A stretch of DNA of 43,406 bases, taken from Gemmatimonadales bacterium. GTDB lineage: Bacteria > Gemmatimonadota > Gemmatimonadetes > Longimicrobiales > Gaopeijiaceae. Numbering within the stretch: the stretch's first letter is position 1; the number at the start of each line of letters is the position of its first letter. Where the stretch lies: positions 1 through 43,406 of the forward strand of contig REBS01000127.1 in the NCBI GenBank assembly GCA_007692605.1. The letters run 5' to 3'. This document shows, piece after piece, positions 16,191 through 26,374 of the stretch. The notes beneath the pieces are model-generated. The model had not been told where the DNA came from and did not search any database. It saw nothing but the letters and a program-made list of their open reading frames with translations. A program made the translations under genes and the position numbers.

Positions 16191-17846
16191 TCAGACCCTT
16201 TTCCGATCCAGATCCTTCAGGACGACCCGGGCCGCGTTTCGGCCCGACGCGCCCATGATTCCCCCGCCCGGGTGCGTGCTCGCCCCGGTCAGATAGAGTC
16301 CCTTCCGATGAGACCGATAGCCCGACATCCCCAGCAGGGGCCGCAGGGCGAACATCTGATCCATTCCCATCTCCAGATGCATCACGTTGCCCCCGGGAAG
16401 CGAGAGTTCGCGCTCGAGCCATCGCGGGTGCTGGAAGAGGCTGCCGACCACCCGGTCGCGTGTTCCCGGAGCATACCGCTCGAAGGTGTCCAGGATCCGG
16501 TCGGCCTCGCGCTCCGCGATCTGGTCCCAGCTCCCGCTCGCGAGCTCACAGGGGTAGTACTGCGCCCAGAGCCAGAGCACCTCGTGCCCCGGGGGGGCCA
16601 GGGTGTCGTCGACCGCCGAGAAGGACATGGCCACGATCGGTGGGTCCCGGGAGGGCTCTCCGCGCAGGAAGTCCCCGTACGCGGTCTGGATCTGTCGGCG
16701 GTCGCGGCAGAGCAGCTGGAGGGGGATCCGCGCCTCCGGACCCGGGTGCGCCGTGTACCGGATGGGGCCGTCGAGGGCCAGGCGAAGGATGGCGCCGAAC
16801 CCGTTGCCCACCCGCATGCCGTCCGCCCCCGGCGGACGGTGTTCTTCGGGCAGGAGCCGGGTGAGGGTCTCGAGGGCGTGCGTTCCGGAGAGGACGGCAC
16901 GGGCGGTGATGGTCTCGCGGGGGGCGTCGGCGATCTCGGCCGCCGACGGGGCCGCCCACCCGTCGGCGCCGGGGGTGGTCCGGAACCGGGAGTCGTCGTC
17001 GGGCCGGGGTCGGTTGCCGCTGTCGACCGCGGCGATCTCGACCCCGACGGCGCGGTCGCCCTCCATGAGGATCCGGGTGACCGGGGTCCCGGTGTGAATC
17101 GTCCCCCCGTGCGAGAGGATCTTCCGGGCCAACGCCTGCGAGAGCGCCCCCGATCCCCCGCGGGGCCGGGCGATCCCTCCCTCGTGATACAGGGGGTGCC
17201 AGAGGAGAAAGGGGGCCGAGAGGGGCTCGGTCGGGGGCGGGCCCGACTGCGCCGCCATCCAGACGAGCGGGGTCTTGACCCGCTCCTCGGTGAAATACTC
17301 GTCGACGATCTCTCCGTAGGGCCGGAAGATGTGCTGCAGCATCTTCTTCCAGTCGGACCCGGAGCGCCGGAAGACGAACTTCTTGCCGAGCTCCCACGGA
17401 GAGGGGACGGCCAGAAACGCGTCTCGCACCGTTCGGGCAAAGGGGCGCCAGGCGTCCAGAAAGCGGAGATAGGCCTCTCCCTCCCCGGGAAACTGCGCTT
17501 CGAGCCCGGCCGCGGTGCGCTCCTCGTCGCGATGGAAGAAGAGGGCCTGTCCGTCCTCGAAGGGCGCGAAGAAGAGGGGGTCGACGTCGAGGTACTCGAG
17601 CCCGTGCTTCTCGAGTTCGAGCTCCTCGACGATCGGCGTCAGGCGGATCAGGATATGCGCGCTGCCCCCCAGGTCGAATCGGTAGCCCGGTACGATCTCG
17701 GCCGTCGACACGGCGCCCCCCACACTGCGACGGCGCTCGACGACGCAGACCCGTCGACCGGCCGCCGCAGCGTACGCCGCCGCCACGAGCGCATTGTGCC
17801 CCGCGCCGATCACGATCAGGTCGTAGTCCAGCCCCGCTCCACCCAT
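16191..17846 (-). CDS. crtO: CrtO-type carotenoid ketolase (CrtI-superfamily)
   Basis: The 551-residue FAD protein opens with [20 protein letters not shown], the dinucleotide-binding fold, followed by [20 protein letters not shown]. The central block [20 protein letters not shown], the block [21 protein letters not shown] and the C-terminal [20 protein letters not shown] match the CrtO group of beta-carotene ketolases (Deinococcus and cyanobacterial type), from memory of the Deinococcus sequence, and not only phytoene desaturases. CrtO adds 4-keto groups to beta-carotene rings. The ATG at 17846 has GGAG upstream; longer frames lack support. It is followed by the fused lycopene cyclase. A desaturase or a saturase-like role remains possible because all share the CrtI fold. 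Confidence 0.75.
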   Translation of the reverse strand: MGGAGLDYDLIVIGAGHNALVAAAYAAAAGRRVCVVERRRSVGGAVSTAEIVPGYRFDLGGSAHILIRLTPIVEELELEKHGLEYLDVDPLFFAPFEDGQALFFHRDEERTAAGLEAQFPGEGEAYLRFLDAWRPFARTVRDAFLAVPSPWELGKKFVFRRSGSDWKKMLQHIFRPYGEIVDEYFTEERVKTPLVWMAAQSGPPPTEPLSAPFLLWHPLYHEGGIARPRGGSGALSQALARKILSHGGTIHTGTPVTRILMEGDRAVGVEIAAVDSGNRPRPDDDSRFRTTPGADGWAAPSAAEIADAPRETITARAVLSGTHALETLTRLLPEEHRPPGADGMRVGNGFGAILRLALDGPIRYTAHPGPEARIPLQLLCRDRRQIQTAYGDFLRGEPSRDPPIVAMSFSAVDDTLAPPGHEVLWLWAQYYPCELASGSWDQIAEREADRILDTFERYAPGTRDRVVGSLFQHPRWLERELSLPGGNVMHLEMGMDQMFALRPLLGMSGYRSHRKGLYLTGASTHPGGGIMGASGRNAARVVLKDLDRKRV

Positions 17847-18037
17847 CCGCCACTCCTCTCGATTGCGCCGCCTCTGGCCGGGAACCCCGGTGGACATCAC
17901 CGGCCCGAGTGCCCCGAAACCCCTCTGACCCCGACAGGTGCCCGCACCCGGTCCGGGATCCGCATGTTTTGCTTTTCCCCACGGGAACGTACATTGAAGG
18001 CGTTCGGTGATGCCCCATGACCCGCGGAGGATGGCCC

Positions 18038-19540
18038 ATGATTCGCTCGAGTCTGACAGGACTTCTGGCGTTCGCGTTGATCGTACCGTCGACCCCCCTG
18101 GCCGCTCAGGTGGCCACGTCCGACTGGTCGCCTCGCCCCGACAGTCATGCGCCCGCGGGAGTCGTGGCGGATCGACTGGCGCCCGCCGGCGTGCTCAACG
18201 CCCGGTTCCAGGTCACCCACCACTCCTTCCAGGACCTGGTGATCGGACGCGAAGAGATCGCGCCGGTCGTGGTGCTTCAGGACTGGGACTACGCCCCGCT
18301 GTCCGCCGAGCGGCAGACCGCCGTGGCCGAGGTTTCGTACGGGGTGGCCTCCTGGCTCTCGCTCATGACCCGGATTCCCGTCGTCCGGTCCGAGGTACAA
18401 CTCGCGAACAACAACTCGATCACCACCACCTCGACTTCGGGGTTGGGCGATGTCGAGGTCTATTCGCTCTTCGGGCTGCATGACATCTGGCCGGTGCGTG
18501 CACACGTCACGGCCGGCGTCTCCATCCCGACGGGTCCGGCGGATCAGCGCGGTGTTCTGACCGGAGGAGGCGAGTCGATTCTCCCCTACGCACTCCAGTC
18601 GGGAGCCGGCACCCCGGCTCTGCTGCCGAGCGCCACACTGGTGACCGAGAACGAGTACGGCACGGTGGGATTCCAGGCGGGTGGACGCTACTACCTGGGC
18701 GAGAACGACCGGGAGTGGGCACCCGGCCACCTGTTCAACGCCAACGTCTTCATGCAGTACCGGTTCAACGACTGGATGGGCGGCTCCCTGCGGGTCGAAT
18801 ACACGCGTCAGTCCGATATCTCGGGAGCGGACGCCGGCCTGGACCCCTTCGTCTCGCCCCTGCACTTCAGCCTGGCGAGCGGGGGCACTCGGGTCCGGGT
18901 CCCGGTGGGTGTAAATGTCTACTTCGCAGAGGGTGCGCTCCGGGGCAACCGCCTTCAGGCCGAACTCCTGGTTCCGGCCCACTCCGCACTGAACGGTCCG
19001 CAACTCCGTGAGTCCTGGGGCGCGTCGGTCTCGTGGGGATTCTCCTTCGGGGGGGAGCGTCAGGTCACCCAACCGACCCGCGCCCAGGCCCCGATCCAGC
19101 GAGGCGAGGTGGCTCGCCCCGTGGCCGAGACTCCGGCCGAGGAGGCGCCCGCCCCCGCCGGCACCCCGGTGACGCTCTGCCTGGCGACGGGGGAGTCGGT
19201 CACCGTCTACCGCACGGCCGACGGCCGGACGCTGGTGGGAGCCGATCGGATTCCCCTCGAGGAGGCCGGAGGCGCAGCCGTGGTCTTTCCGGGCAACTAC
19301 GCGGAGGGCGAAGGCTGGTTCGTCCAGGACGAGCCCGTCGAATTCGAGGAGAGAGATTTCCTGCGGTCGGGTGGGGAGCGTGAGCTCGACTGCGCCGACC
19401 TCATCCGCGTGGGCGCATTCAATGCGGTCCCCCTCTTCGTGAGCCGCACGTCCGAAGCCCCCCACGAATGGCTCTACGTGCCCGTGCGACCCGGCATCTG
19501 GCAGCTGTACAGCGCCGAGCTGGCCCGCGTACGGGGCTGA
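18038..19540 (+). CDS. exported barrel protein with C-terminal soluble domain, unknown function
   Basis: The protein has 500 residues. [20 protein letters not shown] is the start of a signal peptide ending in LAAQ. Residues of about 25-350 are rich in alternating hydrophobic strands with aromatic turns, for example GYRYNDW-like [18 protein letters not shown], as in outer-membrane barrels of the phenol-degradation/transporter-like type. A Pro/Ala-rich linker (about 350-385) joins a C-terminal region of about 115 residues containing [21 protein letters not shown] do not recognise that part. GGAGG with 7-nt spacing supports the ATG at 18038 over a longer frame. Stands alone, divergent from crtO. 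Confidence 0.65.
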   Translation: MIRSSLTGLLAFALIVPSTPLAAQVATSDWSPRPDSHAPAGVVADRLAPAGVLNARFQVTHHSFQDLVIGREEIAPVVVLQDWDYAPLSAERQTAVAEVSYGVASWLSLMTRIPVVRSEVQLANNNSITTTSTSGLGDVEVYSLFGLHDIWPVRAHVTAGVSIPTGPADQRGVLTGGGESILPYALQSGAGTPALLPSATLVTENEYGTVGFQAGGRYYLGENDREWAPGHLFNANVFMQYRFNDWMGGSLRVEYTRQSDISGADAGLDPFVSPLHFSLASGGTRVRVPVGVNVYFAEGALRGNRLQAELLVPAHSALNGPQLRESWGASVSWGFSFGGERQVTQPTRAQAPIQRGEVARPVAETPAEEAPAPAGTPVTLCLATGESVTVYRTADGRTLVGADRIPLEEAGGAAVVFPGNYAEGEGWFVQDEPVEFEERDFLRSGGERELDCADLIRVGAFNAVPLFVSRTSEAPHEWLYVPVRPGIWQLYSAELARVRG

Positions 19541-19616
19541 GCCGAGGCGCAGGGGCCGGGCATTCCATTCCCGCAGTCGCCCGCAGTCGTACCGGGGTCC
19601 CGCCGACCGGCTCCCG

Positions 19617-20897
19617 TCAGCCCTCGACCACCACCAGGTGGTACTTCCGCTTTCCCTTTCGCAGCACCAGGAACCGTCCCTCGACCGCATCGTTGACCGT
19701 CAGGACCCGCGCGGGGTCCGTGACCCGGACATTGTTCAGGTAGATCCCTCCCTGGTCGACGGAGCGCCGAGCCTCGCCCTTCGAGGAGGTCAGTCCGGAC
19801 TCGGCGAGCAGATCCACGATCCCCACCCCTCCCCCGCTCATGGCGTCGGGGGCCACCGAGCTCGAGGGCACGTCGGCGAAGATATCGGCGATCTCGCCGG
19901 CCTCCAGACCTTCCAGCTCTGCGCCCCCGAAGAGGACCTCGGTGGCCCGCCGGGCCCGATCCAGCCCCTCCTCACCGTGAACCGCCCGGGTGACCTCGTC
20001 GGCGAGTCTCCGTTGGGCCTCGCGCCGATGCGGGGCGTCCTCGACCCGGCGGTCGAGCGCCTCGATCTCTTCGCGGGTCAGGAGCGTGAAGTACCGAAGG
20101 TAGCGGCCCACGTCCCCGTCGTCCGTGTTCACCCAGAACTGGTAGAAGCGGTAGGGAGAGGTACGCTTTGGGTCGAGCCAGACCGCTCCGGCCTCGGTCT
20201 TCCCGAACTTCACCCCGGAGGCAGTGGTGATCAGGGGGAAGACCGCCCCGTAGGCCTTTTCCGAGGTCACCCGCCGCACCAGGTCGATCCCTCCGGTGAT
20301 GTTGCCCCACTGGTCACTCCCACCGAACTGGAAACGGCACGCCCGGTCCTGAAAGAGGCGAAGGAAGTCGTAGGACTGAAGCAGGAGATATGAGAATTCG
20401 GTGTAGGAGATCCCGGTGGCCTCGTCCTCGAGGCGACGACGGACCGTTTCCTTGCGGAGCATGACGTTGACGGGAAAGTGCTTCCCCACATCGCGCAGGA
20501 AGCTGATCACGTCCATCGCCCCGAGCCACTCGAGGTTGTTGACCATCTCGGCCGGATTCGGCACCCCGTCGAAGTGCAGGAAGGATTCGAGCTGGTCGCG
20601 AACCGCCTCGGCGTTGGCGACCGACTCCTCGCGGCTGAGCAGCTGTCGCTCCGCGGTCTTCCCCGAAGGATCTCCGATCAGCCCCGTGCCCCCACCGACG
20701 AGCGCGATCGGAGTGTGCCCCGCGCGCTGCAGGTGCACCAGCCCCATGATGGGAAGCAGGTGCCCCACATGCAGAGAGGCGGCCGTCGGGTCGAACCCCA
20801 CGTACGCGGCCTGGCGCCCGGCCGAGAAGGCCTCCTCGGCCCCCTCGGTGGCATCGTGGAGCATTCCCCGCCAGCGGTACTCTTCGAACAGGTTCAT
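19617..20897 (-). CDS. tyrS: tyrosyl-tRNA synthetase
   Basis: The 426-residue class I synthetase charges tRNA-Tyr. The HIGH-type motif is H43-V-G-H46 (ASLHVGHLLPI) and the KMSKS-type loop is K230-F-G-K-T (GVKFGKTEAG). Tyrosine-binding blocks such as AYVGFDPTA and FQFGGSDQWGNITGGI are intact. The C-terminal S4-like RNA-binding domain (GEARRSVDQGGIYLNNVRV) is present, and the length is normal for bacterial TyrS. No T-box leader is visible upstream; only a repeated 9-mer TGCGTGATC at 20898 and 20935. Confidence 0.96.
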   Translation of the reverse strand: MNLFEEYRWRGMLHDATEGAEEAFSAGRQAAYVGFDPTAASLHVGHLLPIMGLVHLQRAGHTPIALVGGGTGLIGDPSGKTAERQLLSREESVANAEAVRDQLESFLHFDGVPNPAEMVNNLEWLGAMDVISFLRDVGKHFPVNVMLRKETVRRRLEDEATGISYTEFSYLLLQSYDFLRLFQDRACRFQFGGSDQWGNITGGIDLVRRVTSEKAYGAVFPLITTASGVKFGKTEAGAVWLDPKRTSPYRFYQFWVNTDDGDVGRYLRYFTLLTREEIEALDRRVEDAPHRREAQRRLADEVTRAVHGEEGLDRARRATEVLFGGAELEGLEAGEIADIFADVPSSSVAPDAMSGGGVGIVDLLAESGLTSSKGEARRSVDQGGIYLNNVRVTDPARVLTVNDAVEGRFLVLRKGKRKYHLVVVEG

Positions 20898-21111
20898 TGC
20901 GTGATCCCGGGTCTTCTGGGCTTCAGGGTTCGGGTGCGTGATCGTGCGACGGATCCCTCGAATGGGCGGCCGTCCCTCGACGGTTCGCCCTGCAGCCTCT
21001 CAAGGTACGAGGCGCGGAGCCCGGGGGAAGGGGGCGGCGAGTTTCCGCTCGACTCGTGCGCGGGGCCCCACCGGGCTCGGGCCCGGAGTCGCCACCGGGC
21101 GTCGGGGCTCG

Positions 21112-22527
21112 TCAGGACCCGCCGATCAGTCGGTCCCGAAGCGCCGACCGATCCACCTTGCCATTCGCGTTTCGGGGCAGTCGATCCAGGTACCGGATCT
21201 CGCGCGGACGCTTCGGGGGAGCCAGGCTGCTCTCGACGAAACGGCGCAGATCCTCGAGCGTGGGCTCAACGGCACCCGGCCGGAGCACCGCAACGGCCAC
21301 GACCCGCTCACCCCACTCGGGATCGGGGAGGCCCAGTACGGCGACCTCGCGGATCGCGGGGTGCTTCGCGATCCCGGCTTCGACCTCCCCCGGTGAGACG
21401 TTCACGCCACCGGTGATGATCCGGTCCGACGAGCGCCCCACGATCCAGAGATCCCCCTCGACATCGAGGCGCCCCAGGTCTCCCGTCCGGTACCAGCCTT
21501 CGTCGTCGGTGAGCGGGGCAGGTGCGTCGTCCGGTCCCCGAAAGATGCCCTCGGCGAGGGTGGGGCTCCGGACGAAGAGCTCGCCTCCCGGATTTCCCTC
21601 CCCGAGAATCGGTGTCGCCTCCGGTACGACCCTCAGTTCGACCCCGTCGAGCGGGGGACCCACCGACCCGGGCTTTCTACGCACCCGCTCCACCTCGGCC
21701 GTCGCGACCTGCGAGGCCGCCTCGGTCATGCCCCAGGTCAGCGCGACGGGATAGCCCCGCTCCACCGCCTCTTCGATGAGCCCGGAAGCGGGAGCCGCCC
21801 CCCCCACCAGGAGGCACCGGAGCGAAGGGGGAACGGGCCGGTCACGTCGCAACTCGAGGAGTCGACGCAGCTGGGTCGGGACGAGCGACGCATGAGTGAT
21901 CCCGTCCCGGTCCAGCGCCTCCGACACCACTTCGACCCGGAACGGGCCGGGCGCGTGCAGCTCGCTTCGAAGGGTCACCGCCCGCAGGATCAGCGCGAGC
22001 CCCCCGACGTGCGCCGGAGAGAGGGTGCAGAGCCATCGGTCCGACGGGCTCAGGCGCAGACGTTCGGCGATCGAGCGGGCCGACGCCTCGAACGCTCGAT
22101 GGCAGCAGACGACCCCCCGCGGCGCCCGCCCCGACGTTCCCGACGTCCAGAGCACCCAGGTGGGCAGACCCGAGGCACCCGAGTCCTCACCGGCGCGCCC
22201 CGCACCCCGGCCCACCCGCTCGATCGGTACGACTCGCACCCCGACATCGAGGCCCTGGGGCGCGTGGGTGTCGCTCGCCGCGATGAGGACTCCAGGGCGG
22301 AAAGCCTTCAAGACTCGAAGGGTTTCCTCGTGGGTCCACGCCGGGTTGAGTGGACTGACGGTGGCACCCGTAAGCGATGCGCCGAGAATCGCAGCGACCC
22401 CGGCAGCGTTCGGCTCGACCTGCAGCGCGATGCGACGACCCGGCTCCACCCCGAGTGCACGAAAGTGGTTGGCCGCGAGCTCCACCATGCCCCGGGTGAC
22501 CGCCTCGGAGGGTCGCTCCGCCGACAT
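21112..22527 (-). CDS. menE: o-succinylbenzoate-CoA ligase MenE
   Basis: The 471-residue ANL-superfamily adenylating enzyme activates o-succinylbenzoate for naphthoate ring closure. The nucleotide loop is WTSGTSGRAPRGVVCCH, the A5-type motif LTWGMTEAASQVATAEV, the A7-type YRTGDLGRLDVEGDLWIVGRSSDRIITGGVNVSP, and the A10-type NANGKVDRSALR carries the catalytic Lys. The true start is the ATG at 22527 in a TGATG overlap with menA; an upstream frame would duplicate menA sequence. It is the last gene of the men run. A GC-rich inverted repeat near 21073-21090 may end the transcript, but has no T tract. Confidence 0.9.
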   Translation of the reverse strand: MSAERPSEAVTRGMVELAANHFRALGVEPGRRIALQVEPNAAGVAAILGASLTGATVSPLNPAWTHEETLRVLKAFRPGVLIAASDTHAPQGLDVGVRVVPIERVGRGAGRAGEDSGASGLPTWVLWTSGTSGRAPRGVVCCHRAFEASARSIAERLRLSPSDRWLCTLSPAHVGGLALILRAVTLRSELHAPGPFRVEVVSEALDRDGITHASLVPTQLRRLLELRRDRPVPPSLRCLLVGGAAPASGLIEEAVERGYPVALTWGMTEAASQVATAEVERVRRKPGSVGPPLDGVELRVVPEATPILGEGNPGGELFVRSPTLAEGIFRGPDDAPAPLTDDEGWYRTGDLGRLDVEGDLWIVGRSSDRIITGGVNVSPGEVEAGIAKHPAIREVAVLGLPDPEWGERVVAVAVLRPGAVEPTLEDLRRFVESSLAPPKRPREIRYLDRLPRNANGKVDRSALRDRLIGGS

Positions 22528-23480
22528 CAGTGCGCTCCCCCACCCCACCCGGCGCCCAGCACGAAGCCGGCCGCCAGAAGGCCTCCATACCACGCGACGG
22601 CGCGCGCGGTCTCGCCAAGTGCGGGGTTGAGTTCGATCGGGTCCAGGAAGGTCAGGACTCTCGAGAGCGGGCGGCCCAGCAGCACTACCACTCCCAGGGC
22701 CCCCAGTGTCCAGAGGTGCCATCCGAAGGCAAACACACCAACCATTGGAGCCAGCAGCCCGACACCCACGAGCCCGACATACTGGACCTGGCTCCCCGTG
22801 TCCCCAAGGCGCACCGCCAGCGTCCGCTTGCCGGTCTCGGCATCGGTCTTCCGGTCCCGCAGATTGTTCACGACCAGGATCGCGGTGATCAACGCCCCGA
22901 TGCCCGCCCCCGCCAGCAACAGGTCCGGATCGAAGCTGCGCGCCTGGACCCAGTAGGTCCCCGCCACCGCGACGGGGCCGAAGAAGACGAAAACGAAGAG
23001 ATCACCGAGCCCGTGGTAGGCCAGCGGAAAGGGCCCGCCGGTGTAGGCAACCGCGCAGAGGAGCGCGGCCAGACCGATCACGAGGATCGGAATCCCCCCG
23101 ACCCACACCAGGTAGGCGCCCACCGTGGCGGCCAGCGCCAGCGTCAGCGCGGTCGCCCTCCGGACCGCCGCGGGCGAGAGAATCCCCGCCTGCACCACCC
23201 GCACCGGACCGATTCGCTCCTCGGTATCGCTCCCCTTCACGAAGTCGAAGTAATCGTTCGCCAGGTTCGTGGCAATCTGAAGGAGGAGCGCACCCACGAG
23301 CGCCGCGATCGCGGGCCATGGATCGGCCACCCCGCGCGCCGACGCCATCCCCGTGCCCACGACGACCGGGGCCACGGCCGCCGGCAGCGTCCGGGGTCGA
23401 ATGGCCAGCAGCCATGCGCGGACCGCTCCGATCTCGTGCGCCGAAGCGGTCATCGCCAGCGAGGATCCCGCGGGAGGCAT
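22527..23480 (-). CDS. menA: 1,4-dihydroxy-2-naphthoate polyprenyltransferase MenA
   Basis: The 317-residue UbiA-family membrane prenyltransferase attaches the isoprenoid chain to 1,4-dihydroxy-2-naphthoate. The first Asp-rich motif is N75-DYFDFVKGSD85 and the second is NNLRDRKTDAETGKRTLAVRLG. Both are needed for Mg-prenyl-diphosphate binding. About eight or nine membrane helices follow. The start at 23480 lies 4 nt after the menB stop; an alternative ATG nine codons later is possible because neither has a strong ribosome site. Confidence 0.93.
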   Translation of the reverse strand: MPPAGSSLAMTASAHEIGAVRAWLLAIRPRTLPAAVAPVVVGTGMASARGVADPWPAIAALVGALLLQIATNLANDYFDFVKGSDTEERIGPVRVVQAGILSPAAVRRATALTLALAATVGAYLVWVGGIPILVIGLAALLCAVAYTGGPFPLAYHGLGDLFVFVFFGPVAVAGTYWVQARSFDPDLLLAGAGIGALITAILVVNNLRDRKTDAETGKRTLAVRLGDTGSQVQYVGLVGVGLLAPMVGVFAFGWHLWTLGALGVVVLLGRPLSRVLTFLDPIELNPALGETARAVAWYGGLLAAGFVLGAGWGGGAH

Positions 23481-23484
23481 CGAG

Positions 23485-24324
23485 TCACCACGGCAGCCAG
23501 GGATACTTCCGGAAATCCGGCTTCCGCTTCTCGAGGTAGGCGTTCTTGGCCTCCTGCGCCTGCTCGGTCATGTAGAACAGCAGGGTCGCATTGCCCGCCA
23601 GCTCCTGAATCCCGGCCTGACCGTCGACCGCGGCGTTGAAGGAGCTCTTGAGAAGTCGAATCGACAGCGGGCTCTTCTCGAGGATCTCCTGCGCCCACTT
23701 CCACCCTTCGGCCTCGAGTTCGTCGACCGGGACCACGGCGTTGGCCAGCCCCATCTCGCGAGCTTCCTCGGCTCCGTACTGGCGGCACAGGTACCAGATC
23801 TCACGCGCCTTCTTCTGTCCGATGATCGAGGCCAGGTACGAGGCCCCGAACCCTCCATCGAAGCTCCCCACCTTCGGGCCGGTCTGGCCGAAGACGGCGT
23901 TGTCCGCCGCGATCGTGAGATCACAGATCACGTGCAGAACATGCCCGCCGCCGATGGCGTAGCCGGCCACCAGGGCGATCACGGGCTTCGGCATGCTCCG
24001 GATGTAGCGCTGCAGCTCCAGGACGTTCAGCCGGGGCATTCCGTCGCCCCCGACGTACCCCTCGTCCCCGCGGACCCGCTGGTCCCCTCCGGAGCAGAAG
24101 GCATACTTCCCATCCTTCGCCGGTCCGTTTCCGGTGAGAAGAACCACCCCGATCCCGGGATTCTCACCCGCGTCGCGAAAGGCCTCCTGAAGCTCCAGGA
24201 GGGTCTCCGGCCGAAAGGCGTTTCTGACCTCGGGACGGTTGAAGGCGATCCGGGCCACCCCGTCGGCCTGATGATAGGTGATATCGGTGTACGCTTTGAC
24301 TTCCTTCCAATCGGGCTTCGACAT
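23485..24324 (-). CDS. menB: 1,4-dihydroxy-2-naphthoyl-CoA synthase MenB
   Basis: The 279-residue crotonase-family enzyme closes the second ring of naphthoquinone by Dieckmann condensation of o-succinylbenzoyl-Co[34 protein letters not shown] and [15 protein letters not shown] are all present, and the C-terminus FRKYPWLPW is the usual MenB ending. GAGG lies five bases before the ATG. The 70-nt gap to menD holds no menH or other gene. Confidence 0.95.
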   Translation of the reverse strand: MSKPDWKEVKAYTDITYHQADGVARIAFNRPEVRNAFRPETLLELQEAFRDAGENPGIGVVLLTGNGPAKDGKYAFCSGGDQRVRGDEGYVGGDGMPRLNVLELQRYIRSMPKPVIALVAGYAIGGGHVLHVICDLTIAADNAVFGQTGPKVGSFDGGFGASYLASIIGQKKAREIWYLCRQYGAEEAREMGLANAVVPVDELEAEGWKWAQEILEKSPLSIRLLKSSFNAAVDGQAGIQELAGNATLLFYMTEQAQEAKNAYLEKRKPDFRKYPWLPW

Positions 24325-24394
24325 GCATCCTCATCGTCGTGGGTGTGCGGGTCTGCGAATCTGACATGCGGCGGTCGGTGACAGTCTGGATCCT

Positions 24395-26374
24395 CTACGC
24401 CGTTTCGTCCAGTCTGCCGCCGGACTCCAGGCCATGGCGGACCGCATCGAATACCTCGGTCCGGGCCCGACGGTTCATTTCCCGATCGGTACGCACCTCG
24501 ATCAGGGTGGACGTCGTGCCCCCGTGGGCCTCGTCGAGGGCGTCCCGAAGGTCCGCGATCCCCGCTCGCCGCTCGGTCGCTTCGGTCACAAGAGACACCC
24601 TCCGGTGCCGGAGCCCGTGCAGAGCGGCGACCCGGCCGGGCTCGAGTCCGTGCGGGGTCGCGAAGAAGCGGGTGAACTCGGGCTCCATTTCCCGAACCGG
24701 AAGCAGGTGGAAGATCCCGCCCCCATCGTTGTTGATCACCACCAGCGTCAGCCGGACCCGCGACGCCTGGAGCGCGACGAGGCCGTTCATGTCGTGGATG
24801 AGCGCCAGATCGCCCACCACCGCCGTGACCGGCCGGCCGCGTCCCACTCCGGCTCCGATCGCCGTCGACACGATCCCGTCGATTCCGCTCGCCCCCCGGT
24901 TGCCCAGCACGAGCAACGGCCGGGACCGATCGGCCCGGAGCGAGGGCAGCCCGAAGGCGTCGAGGTCGCGGATCGGCATCGAGCTCGACACGAAGAGCAC
25001 CTCGTCCTCGGGCACCCGGCGCACCACCTCGGCGAGCACCGACCCCTCGCAGGGGTGTTCATGGAGGCCCTTCTCGGCGAGTTCCCCCACCCGGAGATCC
25101 ACCCGCCGCCATGCGTCGAGCCAACCCGAGGTGGCGACGGCGCCGGGTGCGCTTCCATGGGCAGAGGCAGGATCGTGGGTGGGTGCGGTGCCGGGCGCTG
25201 AGCTGTGGGGCCGGGTCGCCCTGCGGGTCCAGGCCGTCTCCAGGGCCTGCGCCACTCGTGTGGGATCGCCGTGGAGCATCCGGCCCGCCGCACCAAGGTG
25301 ATCCTTCCAGCGCCCCCCACCGTCCACCACCACCCCGGGCACCTCGTGCAGCTCCTCGAGAACGGCCAGGAGCCGGGCCGAGGTGGGTGACGCGCCGAAG
25401 CGCAGCACCAGGTCGGGGCGCAGCCGCTCGCGCAGCGCCGAAGACCCGAGCGCCAGGTCGTAGCCCCCGATCGCCCCCCCCCGGGGCTCGAACCGGGCCC
25501 CGGAGAGGGCGTCGGCCAGAAGGGGGACTCCAAGCGTGCGGGCGAGCGAGACGAGTGCTGGCCCCGCCGACTCCGGGTGGGGGAGCCGGCCCGCGATCAG
25601 AAGGGGGCGACGAGCCCGCTCCAGCTCCGCTCCCAGGGTGGCGAGCGCGTCTTCGGAGGGGAGGGCCCGGCGGGGCTCCGTGACGGTCCACGGGCGAGCA
25701 TCGGATCGGGCCCGACCCGTCTCGGCCAACGGGTCCGGCGCCGAGGTGGGCCCGGCCTCGGGCCCATCCGCACGCCCACCCGACCCATCGAACCCGTCCC
25801 GACCGGGCTCGAGCGGCTTCTCGAAGGGCAGGTTCAGGTGAACCGGGCCTCCGGGGTCGCCGATCGCCTCGCTCATGGCCCGGGCGGCCGAGGCACGCAG
25901 ATGGCGGAGGGTGCGGTCGTCCAGCCCGGCCGGCGAGAGCTCCTGGGCGTGTCGGGTGTAGCCGCCGAAGATGCCGGGCTGATCGATCGCCTGGTTCGCA
26001 TCGGTCCCCCGCAAACGCGGGGGCCGGTCGGCGGTGAGCAGGAGCAGCGGCGCCTCACTCTGCGAGGCCTCGACGACGGCGGGCAGGAGGTTCGCGACCG
26101 CGGTGCCCGAGGTGGTGATCACGGCGGCCGGGCGCCCCGTGGCCTTTCCGACGCCCAGTGCGAGAAAGCCCGCCGACCGCTCGTCGAGCTGCACCAGCGT
26201 GCGAATCTCCGGGTGGCGAGCCGCCGCGAAGACCAGGGGCGACGAGCGGGAGCCAGGGGCGACGACCACCACCCGGAGCCCGGCCCGAGCGAGTTCGTCA
26301 ATCAGGACGGTGGCCCAGCGCTCATTGGCGCGGCGCACCGACGCATCCCGCGAGCCCGCCGCCTCGTCCGTCAC
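24395..26374 (-). CDS. menD: SEPHCHC synthase MenD
   Basis: The 659-residue thiamine-diphosphate enzyme joins isochorismate and 2-oxoglutarate. APGSRSSPLVFAA, ITTSGTAVANLLPAVVEASQ and TANQAIDQPGIFG-like text (GTDANQAIDQPG) mark the Pyr domain, and the ThDP site is GDLALIHDMNGLVALQ then INNDGGGIFHLLP. It is longer than the usual 550-580 residues because of two low-complexity insertions, one after LEPGRDGFDGSGGRADGPEA and one near SSAPGTAPTHDPASAHGSAP. The start is the GTG at 26374 forming a GTGA overlap with menF; a longer frame would overlap menF coding sequence. Confidence 0.93.
   Translation of the reverse strand: MTDEAAGSRDASVRRANERWATVLIDELARAGLRVVVVAPGSRSSPLVFAAARHPEIRTLVQLDERSAGFLALGVGKATGRPAAVITTSGTAVANLLPAVVEASQSEAPLLLLTADRPPRLRGTDANQAIDQPGIFGGYTRHAQELSPAGLDDRTLRHLRASAARAMSEAIGDPGGPVHLNLPFEKPLEPGRDGFDGSGGRADGPEAGPTSAPDPLAETGRARSDARPWTVTEPRRALPSEDALATLGAELERARRPLLIAGRLPHPESAGPALVSLARTLGVPLLADALSGARFEPRGGAIGGYDLALGSSALRERLRPDLVLRFGASPTSARLLAVLEELHEVPGVVVDGGGRWKDHLGAAGRMLHGDPTRVAQALETAWTRRATRPHSSAPGTAPTHDPASAHGSAPGAVATSGWLDAWRRVDLRVGELAEKGLHEHPCEGSVLAEVVRRVPEDEVLFVSSSMPIRDLDAFGLPSLRADRSRPLLVLGNRGASGIDGIVSTAIGAGVGRGRPVTAVVGDLALIHDMNGLVALQASRVRLTLVVINNDGGGIFHLLPVREMEPEFTRFFATPHGLEPGRVAALHGLRHRRVSLVTEATERRAGIADLRDALDEAHGGTTSTLIEVRTDREMNRRARTEVFDAVRHGLESGGRLDETA

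Noticed and set aside
16272..18020. A 582-residue frame antisense to crtO
   Set aside because: No family match; the crtO frame is supported by FAD and ketolase motifs.
20898..20943. Direct repeat of TGCGTGATC before tyrS
   Set aside because: Nine bases only, spaced 37 nt, with no dyad or known T-box element; too weak to call a site.
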